Assembly: GCF_038958875.1 (NCBI RefSeq)
Contig: NZ_CP152407.1
Location: forward strand, 4,037,501 to 4,101,500
From: Acidovorax sp. FHTAMBA
Lineage (GTDB): Bacteria > Pseudomonadota > Gammaproteobacteria > Burkholderiales > Burkholderiaceae_C
Direction: 5' to 3'
Length of the DNA stretch: 64,000 nucleotides
Every line of letters begins with the position of its first letter. Within the stretch, counting starts at the first letter, position 1. Positions 27,317 to 35,126 of this stretch are shown here, piece after piece. The position numbers were made by a program, and so were the translations under genes. Below the pieces are notes generated by a model. It had not been told where the DNA came from and did no database searches. It saw only the letters and a list, made by a program, of their open reading frames with translations.

Positions 27317-28276
27317 ATGACCACCAAAGCATCCACTCCCCCCCCAGACATCATGGACCTCGACGATGACGGCCCGGAGGACGCAAGCCCTGCATGCGTG
27401 CTCGTCTTCAATGCCAGCGACCCCAGCGGCGCTGGCGGGCTGACGGCCGACATCACCACCATTGCCTCCGTAGGCGGGCATCCGATTGCCGTGGTCACAG
27501 GTGCCTATGCCCGTGACACGGCGCAGATTTTCGACCACTTCAGCTTTGACGACGAGGCGGTGGCCGAGCAGGCCCGGGCCGTGCTGGAAGACCTGCCGGT
27601 CCAGGCCATCAAGGTCGGTTTCGTGGGCAGTCCGGAGAACATCAGCACCATCGCTGAAATAACCACAGACTATGACGAAGTCCCGGTGATAGCGTACATG
27701 CCCAACCTGTCCTGGTGGCGCGATGAGCTGATCGACGAGTACCTGGACGCGTTCCGCGAATTGTTGTTACCGCAGACCTCGGTGTTGGTTGGAAACCACA
27801 GCACCCTGTGGCGCTGGCTGTTGCCCGACTGGACCAGCGACCGCAGCCCCACGGCGCGCGACATTGCCCGGGCCGCCTCCGAAATGGGCGTGCCCTATAC
27901 CCTGGTCACCGGCATTCCCCTGCCGGAGCAGTTTGTCGAGAACGTGCTGGCCTCCCCCCAGACCGTGCTGGGCAGTGGCAAGTTCGAACTGTTCGACGCC
28001 ACCTTCTCCGGCGCCGGCGATACCCTGTCGGCGGCCCTCACGGCCCTGGTGGCCAGCGGCAACGACCTGGGCGAAGCCACCAGCGAGGCGCTGGGCTACC
28101 TCGACCGCTGTCTGGACGCCGGCTTTCGCCCCGGCATGGGGCACATCGTGCCCGACCGCATGTTCTGGGCCCAGCCCGACGGTGACGAGGCCGATGGTGA
28201 CGAAGAAGAATCCCCGATTGATGAAGCACAGGCCCTCGAAGGCTTTGTGATGCCACCCCATGACACCAAGCACTGA
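27317..28276 (+). CDS. ThiD-like pyrimidine/pyridoxal kinase family protein
   Basis: A 319-residue ribokinase-fold kinase, probably annotated elsewhere as hydroxymethylpyrimidine/phosphomethylpyrimidine kinase (thiD). It has an added acidic N-terminus of about 28 residues and an acidic tail. The substrate-side motif NASDPSGAGGLTADI near residue 33 resembles ThiD. The rest departs: the conserved TALTAQNT is TGAYARDT, the TPN block is VGNHSTLWRWL, and the anion-hole motif GTGC is GAGD (TFSGAGDTLSAA). GAGD is usual for pyridoxal kinase and ribokinase, so the substrate is uncertain. Its end overlaps hemL by 17 bases, which indicates co-translation with tetrapyrrole synthesis. Confidence 0.75.
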   Translation: MTTKASTPPPDIMDLDDDGPEDASPACVLVFNASDPSGAGGLTADITTIASVGGHPIAVVTGAYARDTAQIFDHFSFDDEAVAEQARAVLEDLPVQAIKVGFVGSPENISTIAEITTDYDEVPVIAYMPNLSWWRDELIDEYLDAFRELLLPQTSVLVGNHSTLWRWLLPDWTSDRSPTARDIARAASEMGVPYTLVTGIPLPEQFVENVLASPQTVLGSGKFELFDATFSGAGDTLSAALTALVASGNDLGEATSEALGYLDRCLDAGFRPGMGHIVPDRMFWAQPDGDEADGDEEESPIDEAQALEGFVMPPHDTKH

Positions 28277-29570
28277 TCTCAATATTCCCCTGTTCGAACG
28301 CGCCAAGGCGCTGATCCCCGGCGGCGTGAACTCGCCCGTGCGGGCCTTCAAGGCCGTGGGCGGCACGCCGCGTTTTGTGAAGCGTGCAAAAGGCGCCTAC
28401 TTCTGGGACGCCAACGACCAGCGTTTCATCGACTACATCGGCTCCTGGGGACCGATGATCCTGGGCCACGGCCACCCCGCCGTGCTCGAAGCCGTGCAGA
28501 GCGCCGCCCTTGACGGCTTCAGCTTCGGCGCACCCACCGAGCGAGAAGTGGAGCTGGCCGAAGAGATCCTGAGCCTGGTCCCTTCGATGGAGATGATCCG
28601 CCTCGTCAGCTCCGGCACCGAAGCCGGCATGAGCGCCATCCGCCTCGCACGTGGCGCCACGGGGCGAGCCAAGTTCATCAAGTTCGAGGGCTGCTACCAC
28701 GGCCACGCCGACTCACTGCTCGTCAAAGCCGGCTCGGGCCTGGCCACGTTTGGCAACGCCACCAGCGCGGGCGTGCCGCCTGAAGTGGTGCAGCACACCC
28801 TGGTGCTCGAATACAACAATGTCGCCCAGCTCGAAGAAGCCTTTGCCCTGCACGGCAAGGAACTGGCGTGCGTGATGATCGAGCCCATCGCGGGCAACAT
28901 GAACCTGGTGCGCGCCAGCGTGCCGTTCATGAAGCGCTGCCGCGAGCTGTGCACCGAATATGGCGCGCTGCTGGTGCTGGATGAGGTGATGACGGGCTTT
29001 CGCGTGGCCCTGGGCAGCGCGCAAAGCGTCTATGCCAAGAGCATCCCCGGCTTCAAACCCGACATCACGGTGCTGGGCAAGGTCATTGGCGGTGGCATGC
29101 CGCTGGCAGCCTTCGGTGGCCCGCGCGCCATCATGGAACACTTGGCGCCGCTGGGCGCGGTGTACCAGGCCGGCACGCTGTCGGGTAACCCGGTGGCCAC
29201 GGCCTGCGGGCTGGCCACGCTGCGCGAGATCAAGAAGCCCGGCTTCTTCGACGCCCTCTCGGCCACCACACGTTCGCTGGTTGATGGCCTCGCCGCTGCC
29301 GCCGCCGCCGAAGGCGTGCCCTTCAGCACCGACAGCGAAGGCGGCATGTTCGGCTTCTTCCTGATGCCCGAGCTGCCCCACAACTACGCCCAGGTGCTCA
29401 AGACCGACAGCGCGCGTTTCAACCAGCTGTTCCACGGCCTGCTGGATCGCGGTATCTATATTGCACCTGCGCTTTATGAGGCCGGTTTTGTCAGCGCCGC
29501 CCACACACCCGAGGACATTGCCACCACCGTGGCAGCCGCCCGCGAAGTGTTCAAAGAACTATCAAAATAA
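28260..29570 (+). CDS. hemL: Glutamate-1-semialdehyde 2,1-aminomutase
   Basis: A 436-residue PLP enzyme that makes 5-aminolevulinate from glutamate-1-semialdehyde in the C5 haem pathway. The PLP lysine is Lys274 in VLGKVIGGGMPLAAF. SSGTEAGMSAIRLARG and LDEVMTGFRV are the other cofactor motifs. The N-terminus LFERAKALIPGGVNSPVRAF is typical. It starts inside the last codons of the ThiD-like gene, and a palindromic repeat begins just at its stop codon. Confidence 0.96.
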   Translation: MTPSTDLNIPLFERAKALIPGGVNSPVRAFKAVGGTPRFVKRAKGAYFWDANDQRFIDYIGSWGPMILGHGHPAVLEAVQSAALDGFSFGAPTEREVELAEEILSLVPSMEMIRLVSSGTEAGMSAIRLARGATGRAKFIKFEGCYHGHADSLLVKAGSGLATFGNATSAGVPPEVVQHTLVLEYNNVAQLEEAFALHGKELACVMIEPIAGNMNLVRASVPFMKRCRELCTEYGALLVLDEVMTGFRVALGSAQSVYAKSIPGFKPDITVLGKVIGGGMPLAAFGGPRAIMEHLAPLGAVYQAGTLSGNPVATACGLATLREIKKPGFFDALSATTRSLVDGLAAAAAAEGVPFSTDSEGGMFGFFLMPELPHNYAQVLKTDSARFNQLFHGLLDRGIYIAPALYEAGFVSAAHTPEDIATTVAAAREVFKELSK

Positions 29571-29601
29571 TAGCTGCCAGCGCTTTACCATCAAGCGCTA
29601 G
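29563..29601 (+). repeat. Palindromic repeat copy E, left part (split by the IS)
   Basis: It reads ATAGCTGCCAGCGCTTTACC and then ATCAAGCGCTAG on the plus strand. The repeat is cut at CTAG (29598-29601) by the IS element and continues at 30790. Joining the two sides restores a normal copy with stem arms CAGCGCTT and AAGCGCTAG and a GAGGCTATTTTTATT tail. Confidence 0.85.
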
Positions 29602-30789
29602 GGAAACTCTTCACGAATCGGTTCTGTCTGTGCCACAGCGATGCCTGAACTAAAACAGCACGGAAACTGAGCAATTACGCGTGTGCAGCGAGCCCCGCGA
29701 GCTCCGCCCAGGGGCTATTCGCCCCCGATCCAGTGGCATCACGCCCCTTGCACACGCACCTGTCCTATGCAGGCCATCAGCTTGTGCCTTGCCATCCACA
29801 GATTGCCCAGCGCAAACAGCGTGACGATCTGCGCCGTGTTCTTCTTGAGCCCCCGGTAGCCCACCTTCACATATCCAAACTGTTGCTTGATTACCCTGAA
29901 CGGGTGCTCCACCTTGGCCCGGATGCTGGCCTTGGTGCGCTCCAATTGGTCGATCAACGCCTCCAGCGGCTTGTCCTTGTCCAAAGCCCGGCGCAAGCTT
30001 GGGCGCAGGGCTACATGCCAGTGCACGTTTGGGTTGGCATCAGGTCGCTTGTCTACCCCTTGGTAGCCCGCGTCGCCAAAGGCATTTGCTTCCTGCCCGT
30101 GCAGCAGGCTGTTGGCCTCGACTACATCACCAACATTGCCGCTAGTGCCGCGCACCGTGTGCACCAAGCCTGAGTCTGCATCCACGCCAATGTGGGCCTT
30201 CATACCGAAGTACCACTGGTTGCCCTTCTTGCTTTGGTGCATCTCGGGGTCGCGCTCGCCACTTCGGTTCTTGGTGGAAGTGGGCGCGGCAATCAGCGTG
30301 GCGTCCACCACCGTGCCTGCTTTGAGTTGGAGTCCCTTGGCCTGCAGCAGTGCATTGACCGTGGCCAGGATCTGATCAGCCAGCTTATGGCGCTCCAGCA
30401 GATGCCTAAAGCGCAGGATGCTCGATTCGCTGGGGATGTATTCGTCCCAATGGGACAGGCCTGCAAAGTCCCGAAACGCTGGCACGTCGTGCAGGGCTTC
30501 TTCCATCGCTGGGTCGCTGAGCTTGAACCATTGCTGCATGAAATGGATGCGCAGCAGGGTCTGCACTGCAAAGGGCTGCTGGCCCCTGCGCCCGCTCTCG
30601 GGGGCGTAGGGCTCTATCAGCGAGACCAGTTCTGTCCAGGGCACCACCAACTCCATGGCATCAAGGAATTCACGCTTGCGCGTGCGCTTGGTGGTGTTGT
30701 TCAGGCCCAGACTGCTTTGCTTCATGTGCTTATTGTCTGGGCTTTGCCCATGTTCAAGCACGTCACGCAGGGATTCGTGCAGAGCATCC
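29602..30789 (-). mobile_element. IS5-family insertion sequence, intact, 1188 bp
   Basis: The ends are 18-base imperfect inverted repeats: GGAAACTCTTCACGAATC at 29602-29619 and its partner GATTCGTGCAGAGCATCC at 30772-30789 (15 of 18 match). They are flanked by the direct duplication CTAG at 29598-29601 and 30790-30793. A four-base YTAR duplication is the known IS5 signature. The element contains one uninterrupted DDE transposase on the minus strand. It looks recent and complete. It has inserted into the stem of a palindromic repeat. Confidence 0.93.
29739..30725 (-). CDS. IS5 family transposase
   Basis: A 328-residue DDE transposase, or 340 residues if the GTG at 30761 is used. The DUF772-type N-terminal region holds LLRIHFMQQWFKLSDPAMEE and FRDFAGLSHWDEYIPSES. 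The catalytic core shows TVVDATLIAAP (first Asp), GDAGYQGVDKR (second Asp) and the C-terminal VEHPFRVIKQQFGYVKVGYRGLKKN (Glu with the YREK-like signature). The sequence is uninterrupted, so it may be active. Confidence 0.93.
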   Translation of the reverse strand: MKQSSLGLNNTTKRTRKREFLDAMELVVPWTELVSLIEPYAPESGRRGQQPFAVQTLLRIHFMQQWFKLSDPAMEEALHDVPAFRDFAGLSHWDEYIPSESSILRFRHLLERHKLADQILATVNALLQAKGLQLKAGTVVDATLIAAPTSTKNRSGERDPEMHQSKKGNQWYFGMKAHIGVDADSGLVHTVRGTSGNVGDVVEANSLLHGQEANAFGDAGYQGVDKRPDANPNVHWHVALRPSLRRALDKDKPLEALIDQLERTKASIRAKVEHPFRVIKQQFGYVKVGYRGLKKNTAQIVTLFALGNLWMARHKLMACIGQVRVQGA

Positions 30790-30815
30790 CTAGAGGCTAT
30801 TTTTATTGATATTTT
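30790..30815 (+). repeat. Palindromic repeat copy E, right part
   Basis: It begins with the duplicated CTAG and continues AGGCTATTTTTATTGATATT, the expected right tail of the repeat. It belongs with 29563-29601. Confidence 0.8.
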
Positions 30816-30839
30816 CGCTTGGCAACTCGACGGTAGCGC

Positions 30840-31619
30840 TCACAGCAGCCCGCGCAACTCGCGGGCGGCCTCCTGCAGCAGCGGCAGCATGTCGCGCTGC
30901 AGGCTGCTCTCATCCACCTGCTTGGGCGACGCCACCACATTCAGCGCCGCCACCGTGTCGCCCTGCAGATTGCGCAGGGGCACGGCCAGCGCGTGCACGC
31001 CCAGCTCGTGCTCTTCCACCGCCAGGCAATAGTCATCGCGCCGCACCTTGGCAACCACCTGCCGCAGCGGGCCGACCTGGGTGATGGTGTGGGGCGTGAG
31101 GCGGTGCAGTGAGCAGGCCTTGAGCCACGCAGTGAGTTGGGCAGGAGGCAATGCCGCCAGCAGCACGCGCCCCGTGGACGTGGGGTGCGCCGGCAGCCGC
31201 GCCCCCAGGTGCAGACCATAGGCCAGCACGCGCGACGGCGCGCCGTACACCCCGCTGCGCGCCACGATCACCACCTCGTTGCCATCCAGCACCACGGCCG
31301 AAAACGACTGCTGGGTCTGCGCCGCCAGCCGGTTCAGCGTGGGCTGCAGCACGCGCGGCAGCCGGGCTGAGGCCAGGTAGCTGCCTGAAAACCGCAGCAC
31401 CTTGGGCGCCAGCCAGAAGTAGCTGCCATCCGTCTCCAGATACCCCAGGTGCGCGAGCGTGAGCAGGTGCCGCCGCGCCGCAGCGCGCGTGAGACCCGTG
31501 CGCTGCGCGGCCAGCGTGGCATTGAGCCGCTGGCGCTCGGTGTCAAAACTCTCCAGCACGGCCATGCCCTTGGCCATGCCTTCGATGAAATCTGCCTTGG
31601 CGATGGGAAAGGTGGTCAT
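30840..31619 (-). CDS. pobR: IclR family regulator, PobR/PcaR type
   Basis: A 259-residue regulator divergent from pobA. The N-terminal winged helix-turn-helix is at about residues 15-75 (NATLAAQRTGLTRAAARRHL), followed by the IclR effector domain with GRVLLAALPP and ALNVVASPKQV. The start at 31619 (MTTFPIAKADFIEGMAKGMA) matches PcaR/PobR-type proteins; a longer reading to 31724 would cover the operator region. Proteins of this kind activate aromatic catabolic genes when the substrate is present. The position implies it controls pobA in response to 4-hydroxybenzoate. Confidence 0.85.
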   Translation of the reverse strand: MTTFPIAKADFIEGMAKGMAVLESFDTERQRLNATLAAQRTGLTRAAARRHLLTLAHLGYLETDGSYFWLAPKVLRFSGSYLASARLPRVLQPTLNRLAAQTQQSFSAVVLDGNEVVIVARSGVYGAPSRVLAYGLHLGARLPAHPTSTGRVLLAALPPAQLTAWLKACSLHRLTPHTITQVGPLRQVVAKVRRDDYCLAVEEHELGVHALAVPLRNLQGDTVAALNVVASPKQVDESSLQRDMLPLLQEAARELRGLL

Positions 31620-31697
31620 GGTTTGCCTGGGGCGCCTGGGATCGGTCGCCTGGTCGAAGACTGGAGGTGAGCCGAGGCCATGGAAGATTGCGCGATG

Positions 31698-31724
31698 ATC
31701 GCACATCAAATCCATCAATCGCAC
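31698..31724. promoter_or_regulatory. Candidate PobR operator: ATCGCAC direct repeats
   Basis: ATCGCAC occurs at 31698-31704 and again at 31718-31724, exactly 20 bases (two helical turns) apart, in the pobR-pobA divergent region. A TGCG/CGCA half-palindrome overlaps the first copy. Paired sites on one face of the helix suit an IclR-type dimer or tetramer. Binding is inferred. Confidence 0.35.
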
Positions 31725-31749
31725 GATAGCGGCGTGGGCCGGGCTTCAA

Positions 31750-31763
31750 TTGACATGGATCAA
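31750..31763. promoter_or_regulatory. Candidate FNR/Anr-type box upstream of pobA
   Basis: TTGAC-ATGG-ATCAA matches the FNR consensus TTGAT-N4-ATCAA at 9 of 10 fixed positions. It lies 57 bases above the pobA start. The same sequence also contains TTGACA, which could act as a -35 element instead, but no good -10 follows at 16-18 bases. Confidence 0.45.
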
Positions 31764-31820
31764 CCTACGCTTGGCCCTGTTCCTTTACCGCTTTCTAACG
31801 CCTTTGTGAGGTTGTCCACC

Positions 31821-33029
31821 ATGCGTACCCAGGTTGCCATCATCGGCGCAGGCCCCGCCGGTCTGCTGCTCGGCCAGTTGCTCTACAAATCCGGCATTGA
31901 CGCCGTCATCATCGAACAGCGCAGCCCCGACTACGTGCTGGGCCGCATCCGCGCTGGCGTGCTGGAGCAGGTCAGCATGGACCTGCTGGACAAGGCTGGC
32001 GTTGGTGCCCGTGCCCATGCCGAGGGGCTGCCCCACGATGGCATCGAACTGCTGTTCAAGGGCCAGCGCCACCGCATCGACCTGCACGAGCTGACCGGCG
32101 GCAGCCGCGTGACGGTGTATGGCCAGACCGAAGTGACGCGCGACCTGATGGACGCGCGCGCGGCAGAAGGCTTGACGACCGTGTACGACGCGCAGAACGT
32201 GCAAGTGCACGACTTCGAAGGCCAAAGCCCCCGCGTGACCTACCAGAAGGACGGCCAGACGCACGAGCTGGCCTGTGACTTCATCGCAGGCTGCGACGGC
32301 TACCACGGCGTGTGCCGCGCCAGCGCCCCGGCCGATCTGCTCAAGACTTACGAACGTGTCTACCCCTTTGGCTGGCTGGGTGTGCTGGCCGATGTGCCGC
32401 CGGTGTCGCACGAACTGATTTACGCCAACACCGAGCGCGGCTTTGCGCTGTGCAGCATGCGCAGCGCCACGCGCAGCCGCTACTACGTGCAGGTGCCCAA
32501 CACCGACAAAATCGAGAACTGGACCCTCGACCAGTTCTGGACCGAGCTGGGCAACCGCCTCGACCCCGAGGCGCGCGCCAATCTGGTCACCGGCCCCGCA
32601 CTGGAGATGAGCATTGCCCCGCTGCGCAGCTTTGTGGCCGAACCCATGCGTTTTGGCCGCATGTTCCTGGCGGGCGACGCGGCCCACATCGTGCCGCCCA
32701 CCGGCGCCAAGGGGCTGAACCTGGCCGCCAGCGACGTGGGCTATCTGTGGACCGCGCTGTCCGAGTTCTACAACGACAAATCAGCCGTTGGCATCGACAC
32801 CTACTCCGAGCGCTGCCTGCGCCGCGTGTGGCGGGCAGAGCGCTTTTCGTGGTGGTTCACCTCGCTGATGCACCGCTTCCCCGAGACCGGCGAGTTCGGC
32901 CAGAAGATCCAGGAGGCCGAGCTGGACTACCTCGTCAACTCGCGTGCAGCCTCGGTGTCGCTGGCGGAGAACTATGTGGGCCTGCCGATGGACTTTGGAC
33001 AGCGCAGCGAGCCCGACACAGCAGCCTGA
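31821..33029 (+). CDS. pobA: 4-hydroxybenzoate 3-monooxygenase
   Basis: A 402-residue FAD-dependent hydroxylase that converts 4-hydroxybenzoate to protocatechuate with NADPH and O2, feeding the beta-ketoadipate pathway. The nucleotide motif GAGPAG is at residues 9-14, IRAGVLEQ near 50, the DG motif CDFIAGCDGYHGV near 155, and FLAGDAAHIVPPTGAKGLNL near 285. The start at 31821 gives the normal MRTQVAIIGAG N-terminus; the longer reading from 31680 covers the operator region. It is divergent from its likely regulator. Confidence 0.95.
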   Translation: MRTQVAIIGAGPAGLLLGQLLYKSGIDAVIIEQRSPDYVLGRIRAGVLEQVSMDLLDKAGVGARAHAEGLPHDGIELLFKGQRHRIDLHELTGGSRVTVYGQTEVTRDLMDARAAEGLTTVYDAQNVQVHDFEGQSPRVTYQKDGQTHELACDFIAGCDGYHGVCRASAPADLLKTYERVYPFGWLGVLADVPPVSHELIYANTERGFALCSMRSATRSRYYVQVPNTDKIENWTLDQFWTELGNRLDPEARANLVTGPALEMSIAPLRSFVAEPMRFGRMFLAGDAAHIVPPTGAKGLNLAASDVGYLWTALSEFYNDKSAVGIDTYSERCLRRVWRAERFSWWFTSLMHRFPETGEFGQKIQEAELDYLVNSRAASVSLAENYVGLPMDFGQRSEPDTAA

Positions 33030-33260
33030 AAAACAAGCGACGCAAATGGACGAGCGGGCCCGGTACAAAGGACGCGCCCCTTCGGTCACCACAACCGCTT
33101 GAGGCGCACGCTTCGGTTTCCTGGAATCGCCACACCGGCTGGGTCGACAAGGGCAGGCGGAGAGTCGGCGCTGGCAGCGGGTTGCGCGCCTCCATTCAGC
33201 CTTCACGGCATCGTCATATCGGAGTGCGAACCTGTCTGGCTTTACCAGGACTGCAGCCCC

Positions 33261-35039
33261 ATGAATCGCCCTCCCCGTTCCGACCGCCCATTGACCCACC
33301 TGCTGCGCCACGATGGCGCAGAAGAACCCTCCTCGGCCCCCGTCGATGTCGGCCGCCGAGTGTTTGTGCGCCAGCTCGCTCTCGGCGCCACGGCATTGGG
33401 CACATTGCCGCTGGCTGCCTGCGGTGGCAGTGATGATGACGCTCCCGCTGTCAGCTTTGTGCATGGTGTGGCCAGCGGCGACCCGCTCAGTGACCGCGTG
33501 ATCCTGTGGACGCGCATCACGCCGCCCGCGGGCCACACGGCGGACATCCCGGTGCAATGGGAAGTTGCGACGGATGCGGTCTTCACCACCGTGGTGGCCA
33601 AAGGCCAGGCCACCGCCACTGCCGCCAAAGACTTCACTGTCAAGGTCGATGCCACTGGCCTCAAGCCGGCCACGGCCTACCACTACCGCTTCAAGGCCTA
33701 TGCGGCCCAGTCGGCCACTGCACGCACCCGCACGCTGCCCACCGGCAGCGTGGCACTGGTCAAGCTGGCGGTGTTCTCGTGCGCCAACTACCCGGCGGGT
33801 TACTTCAACGTGTACGCCGACGCCGCGCGCCGCAACGACCTCGATGCCACCGTGCACCTGGGCGACTACCTTTACGAATACGCGCGCGGAGGCTACGCCT
33901 CGGCCAGCGCCGCGCAGCTGGGCCGCCTGTCGCAACCCGCCACCGAAATCCTGTCGCTGGCCGACTACCGCCTGCGCCACGCGCAGTACAAGACCGACCC
34001 CGACCTGCAGGCCCTGCATGCCGCCGCCCCCATGATCGCCGTATGGGACGACCACGAGATCACCAACGACACCTGGGCCAACGGCGCCGAAAACCACCAG
34101 GCCGCCACCGAAGGCAGCTTTGCGGCGCGCAAGGCGGCAGCCCTGCAGGCCTACCACGAGTGGATGCCCACGCGCAATGCGCAGCCCGATCTGATCTACC
34201 GCAGCTTCAACTTTGGCAACCTGGTGGCGCTGCAGATGCTCGACACGCGCCTGATCGGGCGCGACGAACAGGCCGACTACACCCGTTTCTTCACCGCCAC
34301 CGGCTTTGACGCAGCAGGCTTTACCGCCGCCGTGGGCGCCCCCGCCCGCCAGATCCTGGGCAGCACGCAGACCCAGTGGCTCCAGCAGCAAATGGCCGCA
34401 TCCACCGCTACCTGGCAAGTGCTGGGCCAGCAGGTGCTGATGGGGCGCATGAACATTCCGGCGCCCATCCTCATCGAGACCATCCAGCCCGGCGCAGGCG
34501 TGACGGTGTCGCAATACGCAGCCATCGTCGCCAAGGCCCAGACGGCCCCCGCCACGCTGACCGCCGCCGAAAAAGCCATCCTCGCCCAGCCCTCGATTCC
34601 GTACAACCTCGACGCCTGGGACGGCTACCAGGCTGCCCGCGAAACCGTGCTGGGCACGGCCCGCAGCCTGGGCAAGAACCTGGTGGTGCTGTCGGGCGAC
34701 ACGCACAACGCCTGGGCGAATGAACTGGCGGACATGGGTGGCAATGCGGTGGGCGTGGAGTTCGCCACCTCGTCAGTATCGTCGCCGGGCTTCGAGGAAT
34801 ACCTGCCCAAGGAGAACCCGGCCACGCTGGCGGGCGCGCTCCAGCAGCTGATCACGCCGCTCAAATACTGCGACACTTCGCGCCGGGGCTACATGGTGGT
34901 GACCGCCACCGCCACCGAATGCCGCGCCGACTGGGTGTATGTCAGCACCATCACCAGCCGCAACTACACCGCCAGCACCGACAAATCGCTCAAGGTGCTG
35001 GCCGGTGTCAGCGGGCGCGGTCGCATCGTGGCGGCCTGA
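33261..35039 (+). CDS. phoD: PhoD-type alkaline phosphatase, Tat-exported
   Basis: A 592-residue phosphatase/phosphodiesterase. The N-terminus has a twin-arginine signal (RRVFVRQLALGATALGTLPL) that ends in LAACGG, so it may be a Tat lipoprotein anchored at Cys. The PhoD N-terminal domain begins with FVHGVASGDPLSDRVILWTR. The metal-binding core shows VFSCANYPAGYFNVY, VHLGDYLYEY, AVWDDHEITND and VVLSGDTHNAW. It hydrolyses phosphoesters outside the cytosol, typically under phosphate limitation. I see no clear Pho box in the 231 bases upstream. An intrinsic terminator follows. Confidence 0.92.
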   Translation: MNRPPRSDRPLTHLLRHDGAEEPSSAPVDVGRRVFVRQLALGATALGTLPLAACGGSDDDAPAVSFVHGVASGDPLSDRVILWTRITPPAGHTADIPVQWEVATDAVFTTVVAKGQATATAAKDFTVKVDATGLKPATAYHYRFKAYAAQSATARTRTLPTGSVALVKLAVFSCANYPAGYFNVYADAARRNDLDATVHLGDYLYEYARGGYASASAAQLGRLSQPATEILSLADYRLRHAQYKTDPDLQALHAAAPMIAVWDDHEITNDTWANGAENHQAATEGSFAARKAAALQAYHEWMPTRNAQPDLIYRSFNFGNLVALQMLDTRLIGRDEQADYTRFFTATGFDAAGFTAAVGAPARQILGSTQTQWLQQQMAASTATWQVLGQQVLMGRMNIPAPILIETIQPGAGVTVSQYAAIVAKAQTAPATLTAAEKAILAQPSIPYNLDAWDGYQAARETVLGTARSLGKNLVVLSGDTHNAWANELADMGGNAVGVEFATSSVSSPGFEEYLPKENPATLAGALQQLITPLKYCDTSRRGYMVVTATATECRADWVYVSTITSRNYTASTDKSLKVLAGVSGRGRIVAA

Positions 35040-35072
35040 CCGCCATGTACTCCGCGCAGGCGCGCAGACAAC

Positions 35073-35099
35073 AAAAAAGCGGCCAAGGCCGCTTTTTTT
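35073..35099. terminator. Bidirectional intrinsic terminator between phoD and purH
   Basis: A hairpin GCGGC/GCCGC flanked by an A-run on the left and a T-run on the right can end both converging transcripts. Confidence 0.85.
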
Positions 35100-35126
35100 C
35101 AGGGAGTGATGATCAGCACCCTGACA

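Noticed and set aside
31750..31778. TTGACA upstream of pobA as a simple sigma-70 -35 box
   Set aside because: No acceptable -10 is found 16-18 bases further on; the symmetric TTGAC-N4-ATCAA reading explains the sequence better.
33030..33260. Pho box upstream of phoD
   Set aside because: Only single CTGTC-like fragments are present (for example near 33232); the two direct CTGTCAT-type repeats at 11-base spacing are missing.
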